Assembly: GCF_005155025.1 (NCBI RefSeq)
Contig: NZ_CP039731.1
Location: 4,154,001 to 4,218,000 of the forward strand
Reading direction: 5' to 3'
Length of the DNA: 64,000 nucleotides
Source of the DNA: Aquitalea aquatilis
GTDB taxonomy: Bacteria > Pseudomonadota > Gammaproteobacteria > Burkholderiales > Chromobacteriaceae
Below are positions 59,047-64,000 of the stretch, piece after piece; position 1 is the stretch's first letter, and every line of letters starts with the position of its first letter. The translations under genes were made by a program, and so were the position numbers. The notes beneath the pieces were generated by a model, which saw only the letters and a list, made by a program, of their open reading frames with translations, had not been told where the DNA came from and searched no databases.

Positions 59047-59589
59047 ATGAAGCGACTCGAACAGCTTGCGCTGCAAGCCCGCTACAACCAGTGGATGAAC
59101 GACAAGCTGTATGCCGCAGCAGCCAGTTTGCCAGCCGAGGCAGTCACACGCGATACCGGCGCATTTTTCGGCTCCTTGCTGGGCACGCTCAACCATATCG
59201 TGGTGGGTGACACGCTATGGCTGCAGCGCTACGCCGGCCATCCGGCGGCTTTTGCTGCCTTGCAGCCGGTGCAGGACATTCCCCGCCTAGCCTCGCTGGA
59301 CGGCCTGCTGTTTGCTGAGCTGCCAGCCCTGCAGGCCCGTCGCCAGCAGCTGGACCGCATCATCATCACCCTGTGCGCCGAGCTGCAGGAAGCGCACCTC
59401 GACTTCGCCCTGTCCTATCACAACACCAAGGGCGTGGCGCAGCGCAAGAACTTCCACGCCCTGTTGCTGCACCTGTTCAATCATCAGACCCATCATCGCG
59501 GCCAGGCGACGACACTGCTCACCCAGCTGGGTGCCGAGGTCGGTGTGACCGACCTGCTGGTGCTGATCGACGACATTCCGGCAGCCTGA
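59047..59589 (+). CDS. DinB family protein (metal-dependent four-helix bundle)
   Basis: The 180-residue protein has the DinB/YfiT-like helices and three metal-binding histidines: one in GTLNHIVVGD and two in the NHQTHHRGQ motif. Family members are nickel- or zinc-binding and many are thiol transferases; the substrate is unknown. Start at 59047 with an excellent AGGAGG ribosome binding site. Confidence 0.9.
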   Translation: MKRLEQLALQARYNQWMNDKLYAAAASLPAEAVTRDTGAFFGSLLGTLNHIVVGDTLWLQRYAGHPAAFAALQPVQDIPRLASLDGLLFAELPALQARRQQLDRIIITLCAELQEAHLDFALSYHNTKGVAQRKNFHALLLHLFNHQTHHRGQATTLLTQLGAEVGVTDLLVLIDDIPAA

Positions 59590-59596
59590 CAGCAAA

Positions 59597-59619
59597 ACGG
59601 CCAGACAAAGTCTGGCCGT
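59597..59619 (-). terminator. terminator after zapE
   Basis: ACGGCCAGAC and GTCTGGCCGT form a 10-bp stem with a 3-nt loop; on the minus strand it is followed by TTTT. It lies 20 bp beyond the zapE stop, between the convergent dinB-like and zapE genes. Confidence 0.75.
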
Positions 59620-59639
59620 GGATGGCAAAGCACGGTGGC

Positions 59640-60803
59640 TCAGATCACCACACCCGGCGGCGGCTGGTCGTGGGTCTGGCCGGCGCTCTGATGCGGCAAC
59701 TCCAGATAGCTCTTGGATTGCATCTCGGTCAGCCGGCTGGCGGTGCGGAAAAACTCGCTGGCCTGGACGCCATCGGTATAGATATCGTCGATTTCCACGG
59801 CGGCCGAAGCAATCAGCTTCACCCGATTGTCGTAAAACACATCCACCAGCCAGGTGAAACGCCGCGCAATGGAAGCATCCTTGGCCTGCAGTTTGGGGAT
59901 GCCGCTGATGAATACCGTGTGGAATTCGGTGGCGATTTCCAGGTAATCGGTCTGGGCGCGCGGGCCGTCGCAGATGGCCGGAAAATCAAACCAGATCATA
60001 CCTGGTGCCAGCTTCCTCACCGGAATATGCCGGCCCAGAATCTCGATTTCCTGCTTGGCAATCAGCGTCTCGCTGCTCAGCCGGGCAAACATGGCCTCCA
60101 TGCGCTCCTCGGCAGCGGCATCGTCCGGCACCATGAACAAGGGCTCGCGCGTCAGTTCGCGCAGGCGGTAATCATTGCCACCATCCACGTTCAGCACATT
60201 CAGTTCGCGCTTGATCAACTCGATGGTGGGCAGGAAGTTCTGCCGTTGCAGGCCATTGGGATAAAGATTATCCGGCGGATAGTTGGACGTGGTCACCAGC
60301 ACCACGCCACGCTCAAACAGCGCACTGAGCAGGCGACCCAGCATCATGGCATCGGCAATATCGCTGACATGGAATTCGTCAAAGCACAGCAGCCGGGTAT
60401 CGCGGGCGATCTTGTCGGCATAGGCCAGCAAGGGGTCCTTGCTGCCAGCCAGCAGGCGCAGCTCGCGGTGCACCTCGGCCATGAAATTGTGAAAATGAAT
60501 GCGGCGCTTGCGCCGATACGGCACACAGGCATAGAAGGCATCCATCAGGAAACTCTTGCCACGGCCCACCCCGCCCCAGAAATACAGGCCACGCGGCACA
60601 TCCGGGCTGCGCAGGCTGCGGCCCAGGAAGCGGTTGCGCTTATCTTTGAATTCCAGCAACTGATGCCACAGCGCATCAAGCTCTTCGATGGCAGCTGCCT
60701 GCGCCGCGTCATGAATGAAACCGGGCTTTTCACTGGCGGCCTGATACCAGGCCTTGGGGCTGGTCAGGGCGTTGCCATCCGGGGAAAAGGTATGCTGGGA
60801 CAT
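59640..60803 (-). CDS. zapE: cell division protein ZapE (AFG1-like ATPase)
   Basis: The 387-residue protein has Walker A (GGVGRGKS), Walker B (LLCFDEFHV), the sensor segment VLVTTSNYPPDNLYPNGLQR and the PVRKLAPGMIWFDFPAICDGPRAQTDY stretch typical of ZapE. It binds FtsZ and supports division under low oxygen or high temperature in E. coli. The start at 60803 (MSQHTFSPDG) has no strong ribosome binding site; the family N terminus begins soon after. About 295 bp upstream of it, to 61098, hold no gene. Confidence 0.93.
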   Translation of the reverse strand: MSQHTFSPDGNALTSPKAWYQAASEKPGFIHDAAQAAAIEELDALWHQLLEFKDKRNRFLGRSLRSPDVPRGLYFWGGVGRGKSFLMDAFYACVPYRRKRRIHFHNFMAEVHRELRLLAGSKDPLLAYADKIARDTRLLCFDEFHVSDIADAMMLGRLLSALFERGVVLVTTSNYPPDNLYPNGLQRQNFLPTIELIKRELNVLNVDGGNDYRLRELTREPLFMVPDDAAAEERMEAMFARLSSETLIAKQEIEILGRHIPVRKLAPGMIWFDFPAICDGPRAQTDYLEIATEFHTVFISGIPKLQAKDASIARRFTWLVDVFYDNRVKLIASAAVEIDDIYTDGVQASEFFRTASRLTEMQSKSYLELPHQSAGQTHDQPPPGVVI

Positions 60804-61098
60804 GATGTGTGCTGTTCTGTTGTTGATTTGTGGCGCAGGTGAACACCAGCGCAATGGAGCCAAACCGCGGGCCCTGCCCGTCCGGCGATTAATAGCGCAT
60901 GATAACCCGAATCAACGCGCTGCCGGTCAAGTGAAAAACCGCGCCGGACACGTAACTGCAATCAGTCATCCCTGACAATTAGACCGGTCTCCACGATCTG
61001 GCTGTGACGAGCCTCGCCAGACATCCTTAACAGGCTGTCGCCGGCTGGCCATGGCGGCATGCATTCCAGCAACGCAGCACACCCTTACAGGTACGGCC

Positions 61099-61839
61099 AT
61101 GAATATTGAACAGATTCGCCGGCAAGCCTTTGCCATGCCCTTTTGCAGCCCGGCCTTTCCACCCGGCCCCTACCGCTTTTACCAGCGGGAATTCTTCATC
61201 ATCAGCTACCGTACCGATCCGGACAAACTGCGCGCCGTCATCCCCGAGCCGCTGCAGATGGTCGAGCCGGTGGTCAATTTCGAATTCATCCGTATGCCGG
61301 ACTCCACCGGCTTTGGCGACTACACCGAAAGCGGCCAGGTGATTCCGGTTTCCTACCAGGGGAAACCGGGCAACTACACCCATGCCATGTACCTGAACGA
61401 CCACCCGCCAACCGCCGGTGGCCGCGAGCTGTGGGGTTTTCCCAAGAAGATGGCCAGCCCGCGTCTGCAAGTGCACACCGACACCCTGGTGGGCGAGCTG
61501 GACTACGGCCCGGTACGGGTAGCCACCGGCAGCATGGGTTACAAGCACCGGAAACTGGATGGGCAGGCCATTGCCGAAAGCCTGCGCACGACACCGAACT
61601 ACCTGCTGAAAATCATCCCCCATGTCGATGGCACGGCGCGCATCTGCGAGCTGGTCAGCTTCCCCATGCTGGATGTCACCGTACACGGTGCCTGGAGCGG
61701 CCCGGCAGCGCTGTCACTGTTTGCCCATGCCCTGGCACCGGTGGCGGAGCTGCCGGTGCTGGAAATTCTGGGCGCCAAGCATTATGTTGCCGACCTGACA
61801 CTGGGTCTGGGCAAGGTCGAGTTTGATTATCTGGTCTGA
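61099..61839 (+). CDS. adc: acetoacetate decarboxylase
   Basis: The 246-residue protein has the ADC features: [37 protein letters not shown] with the Schiff-base lysine and its neighbour lysine, and a length equal to the clostridial enzyme. It decarboxylates acetoacetate to acetone and CO2. An AGGT ribosome binding site precedes the ATG. It is followed after 15 bp by the 3-hydroxybutyrate dehydrogenase gene, which makes acetoacetate, so the two genes work in one ketone-body/PHB route. Confidence 0.93.
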   Translation: MNIEQIRRQAFAMPFCSPAFPPGPYRFYQREFFIISYRTDPDKLRAVIPEPLQMVEPVVNFEFIRMPDSTGFGDYTESGQVIPVSYQGKPGNYTHAMYLNDHPPTAGGRELWGFPKKMASPRLQVHTDTLVGELDYGPVRVATGSMGYKHRKLDGQAIAESLRTTPNYLLKIIPHVDGTARICELVSFPMLDVTVHGAWSGPAALSLFAHALAPVAELPVLEILGAKHYVADLTLGLGKVEFDYLV

Positions 61840-61854
61840 AACAGGAGAAGCCTC

Positions 61855-62637
61855 ATGAAACTGCAAGGAAAAGTTGCCCTGATTACCGGTGCCGCCAGCG
61901 GCATCGGCCGTGCCATTGCCGAAACCTATGCCCGCGAAGGCGCTGCGGTGGCCATCGCCGATATCAATCTGGCAGCGGCGCAGGCCACGGCCAGTGAAAT
62001 CGAAGCCGCAGGTGGCAAAGCCATGGGCGTGGCCATGGATGTCACCAACGAGGAAGCCGTCATCGCCGGCACCCAGGCCGTGGTCGATGCCTTTGGCCAG
62101 CTGGATATCCTGATTTCCAATGCCGGCATCCAGATCATCAGCCCGCTGGTGGATTTCAGCTTTGCCGACTGGAAAAAAATGCAGGCCATCCATGTCGATG
62201 GTGCCTTCCTCACCACCCGCGCCGCCCTGCCCCACATGTACAAGGACAAGCGCGGTGGCACCGTCATCTACATGGGTTCGGTGCACTCGCATGAAGGCTC
62301 GAAACTGAAATCCGCCTATGTCGCCGCCAAGCACGCGCTACTGGGCCTGAGCAAGGTGCTGGCCAAGGAAGGGGCTGAATTCAATGTCCGTTCACATGTG
62401 ATCTGCCCCGGCTTCGTGCGCACCCCGCTGGTGGAAAAACAGATTCCCGAACAGGCGGCCACACTGGGCATCAGCGAAGAGGACGTCATCAAGCATGTGA
62501 TGCTGGGCGACACTGTGGACGGCGTATTCACCACGGTGGACGATATCGCCCAGACGGCGCTGTTCCTGGCGGCCTTCCCCAGCGCGGCACTGACCGGCCA
62601 GTCGGTGGTAGTCAGCCACGGCTGGTATATGCAATAA
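61855..62637 (+). CDS. bdhA: D-3-hydroxybutyrate dehydrogenase
   Basis: The 260-residue SDR has [15 protein letters not shown], catalytic Ser in [11 protein letters not shown] and the YVAAK motif, with the [21 protein letters not shown] loop characteristic of 3-hydroxybutyrate dehydrogenases. It oxidises D-3-hydroxybutyrate to acetoacetate with NAD+. CAGGAG lies before the ATG. The TAA stop is at the same time the left target duplication of the 112-bp element that follows. Confidence 0.93.
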   Translation: MKLQGKVALITGAASGIGRAIAETYAREGAAVAIADINLAAAQATASEIEAAGGKAMGVAMDVTNEEAVIAGTQAVVDAFGQLDILISNAGIQIISPLVDFSFADWKKMQAIHVDGAFLTTRAALPHMYKDKRGGTVIYMGSVHSHEGSKLKSAYVAAKHALLGLSKVLAKEGAEFNVRSHVICPGFVRTPLVEKQIPEQAATLGISEEDVIKHVMLGDTVDGVFTTVDDIAQTALFLAAFPSAALTGQSVVVSHGWYMQ

Positions 62638-62749
62638 GAGCCGCTAACAAAAACCCTGCTGCTGCGTTGCGCCTCCTTGCCGTACTTTGTGTACTGTCTG
62701 CGTCGGCGCGCCTTGCCCCAGGGACGCTACGCTATTTTGTTAGCCGCTC
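62638..62749. mobile_element. 112-bp miniature inverted-repeat element, copy 2
   Basis: This is a near-identical copy of 11196-11307, with the same orientation and length. Its ends are GAGCCGCTAACAAAA and, read inward from the right, GAGCGGCTAACAAAA, with one mismatch. TAA flanks it at 62635-62637 and 62750-62752. Insertion fell exactly in the bdhA stop codon, which it preserves. It separates bdhA from the patatin gene and may affect their co-transcription. Confidence 0.88.
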
Positions 62750-62858
62750 TAAGCGGTAATGCACGGGGCCGCCAGCGCCATGGCAAGGGCGCGACAGGCG
62801 GCTCCCCTCTTTCGGCAAACCAGAACAGCCGCACATCGATGTGCAGACGGAGTATTGC

Positions 62859-64000
62859 ATGAGCGTTGGCTACGATCCGCAACACCGCCTTTATCACAGC
62901 GCCAGCCTGCCGGCTGGCCATCAATACAATGTTGTCGCACTGTTGCTGCAAGGCGGCGGCGCGCTCGGCTCCTACCAGCCCGGGGTGTATCAAGGCCTGG
63001 CCGAGGCCGAGTTGCACCCCAACTGGGTGGCCGGCATTTCCATTGGCGCACTGAACGCCGCCATCATTGCCGGCAATCCGCCCAATAAACGTGTCGACCA
63101 GCTGCGCCGCTTCTGGGAAACCATCTGCCAGCCGCCCATTCTGCCCGCCACACCGCTGGCCATGCTGGACCCCGAGCACTGGCCGGCCAGCATGCAGCAT
63201 CTACTGGCCGGCTGGGAAGCATGGCGCTCGATGCTGGAGGGGCAAAACGGCTTTTACCGGCCACGCCTGCCCTGGGCCATGCAACATGCCAGCAGTCCGG
63301 CGGATATCAGCTTCTACGACACCAGTCCACTCAAGCAGACGCTGGAACAGCTGGCCGATTTCGACCGCATCAACGACAGCAGCCAGATGCGGGTATCGGT
63401 TGGCGCGGTCAATGTCCGTAGCGGCAACTTCGTCTATTTCGACAATACCCGGCAAAAACTGCGACCGGAGCACTTCATCGCCTCGGGTGCCTTGCCTCCC
63501 GGCTTTCCGGCAGTGGAAATCGACGGCGAGTTCTACTGGGATGGTGGCGTGGTGTCCAATACGCCGCTAAGCCAGCTGATCAGCAAGGAAAACCGCCACA
63601 ACACCCTCGCCTTCCAGGTGGACCTGTGGAGTGCCCGCGGCAACTTGCCCGGCAATATGAAGGAAGTGGCCATGCGGCAGAAGGATATCCAGTATTCCAG
63701 CCGCACCCGCATGGTGACCGATGTCCTGCGCCAGGAGCTGCAGTACCGTGAACTATTGTCCGAGCTGATGGCACTGGTTCCCGAAAGCGAGCATGGCTCG
63801 GCAGCCTTTCTGGCCGCCCGGCACGCCGCCAACTGCCAGCGCCTGAACGTGGTGCATCTGATCTATCAGGACAAGGTTTACGATGACCACTACAAGGACT
63901 ACCAGTTTGGCCTGCAGACCATGCGCCAGCACTGGCATAGCGGCTATCAGGACATTCGCAACAGTCTGCGCCGCCCCGGCTGGCTGAACATGCCCAGCGC
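62859..64000 (+). CDS. patatin-like phospholipase, DUF3734 type (3' end outside window)
   Basis: About 380 codons are visible. The patatin features are the oxyanion loop LLQGGGALGSYQPGVYQGL, the nucleophile elbow GISIG and the catalytic Asp in YWDGGVVSN. An ACGGAG ribosome binding site precedes the ATG at 62859. Family members encoded next to bdhA are thought to act in poly-3-hydroxybutyrate or lipid mobilisation, which would feed the upstream dehydrogenase; this is inference from context. The C terminus is missing. Confidence 0.88.
   Translation, partial: MSVGYDPQHRLYHSASLPAGHQYNVVALLLQGGGALGSYQPGVYQGLAEAELHPNWVAGISIGALNAAIIAGNPPNKRVDQLRRFWETICQPPILPATPLAMLDPEHWPASMQHLLAGWEAWRSMLEGQNGFYRPRLPWAMQHASSPADISFYDTSPLKQTLEQLADFDRINDSSQMRVSVGAVNVRSGNFVYFDNTRQKLRPEHFIASGALPPGFPAVEIDGEFYWDGGVVSNTPLSQLISKENRHNTLAFQVDLWSARGNLPGNMKEVAMRQKDIQYSSRTRMVTDVLRQELQYRELLSELMALVPESEHGSAAFLAARHAANCQRLNVVHLIYQDKVYDDHYKDYQFGLQTMRQHWHSGYQDIRNSLRRPGWLNMPS

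Overview
The window looks like a chromosomal segment of a high-GC betaproteobacterium of the Chromobacteriaceae (Aquitalea/Chromobacterium/Vogesella group). The evidence is a 297-residue phenylalanine hydroxylase whose metal ligands fall at the Chromobacterium violaceum positions (His138, His143, Glu184), and an EarP-EF-P pair with Arg32 in EF-P. The genus is inferred. No tRNA, rRNA or CRISPR array was seen.

Layout. 1-6.0 kb: a type VI secretion vgrG followed by an rhs gene that runs off the left edge. 6.2-9.3 kb: D-amino-acid catabolism (dadA-dadX with a divergent Lrp-type regulator). 9.5-11.2 kb: a soluble chemoreceptor and a YbaK-type deacylase. 11.3-15.5 kb: a thiamine ABC transporter operon under a TPP riboswitch, with an acetyltransferase gene inside it. 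15.7-18.8 kb: a small secreted protein and a DUF1800/DUF1501 pair. 18.9-22.0 kb: an AT-rich accessory island of small membrane-protein genes, some broken, between two inverted ~255-bp repeats. 22.1-22.3 kb: a sigma-54 promoter reading into a ~108-nt stretch that ends in a Rho-independent terminator, taken as a candidate small RNA. 22.4-31.4 kb: a tail-anchored protein of unknown function, then a five-gene signalling cluster (sensor kinase, receiver, hybrid kinase, HD-GYP regulator, HDOD-REC-GGDEF protein). 31.5-33.0 kb: phhA and its divergent Lrp-type regulator with operator-like repeats. 33.0-48.4 kb: mostly housekeeping and accessory metabolism (DUF808 protein, Kir channel, cardiolipin synthase, succinylglutamate desuccinylase-like hydrolase, alkylation repair pair, diguanylate cyclase, FKBP, TPR-glycosyltransferase, DUF1302 protein, MFS/LysR/SDR group). 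48.4-50.4 kb: a divergent REC-EAL / NarL-type regulator pair. 50.6-57.0 kb: B12-dependent ribonucleotide reductase and an AsmA/DUF748 protein. 57.2-60.8 kb: earP-efp, a DinB-family protein and zapE. 61.1-64 kb: acetoacetate decarboxylase, 3-hydroxybutyrate dehydrogenase and a patatin-like hydrolase that runs off the right edge.

How the parts work together. Four c-di-GMP enzymes (two GGDEF, one EAL, one HD-GYP) lie within about 21 kb, three of them fused to receiver domains, so phosphorelay control of c-di-GMP is a theme. Two amino-acid catabolic genes (dadA, phhA) are each paired with a divergent Lrp-type regulator. Small transposon-derived elements have shaped gene ends: two 112-bp elements with 3-bp target duplications (TTA, TAA) sit exactly in stop codons, and a different 141-bp element with a TAA duplication abuts a ribosome binding site. 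The least explained signals are the sigma-54 small RNA candidate, the inverted-repeat island and these miniature elements.
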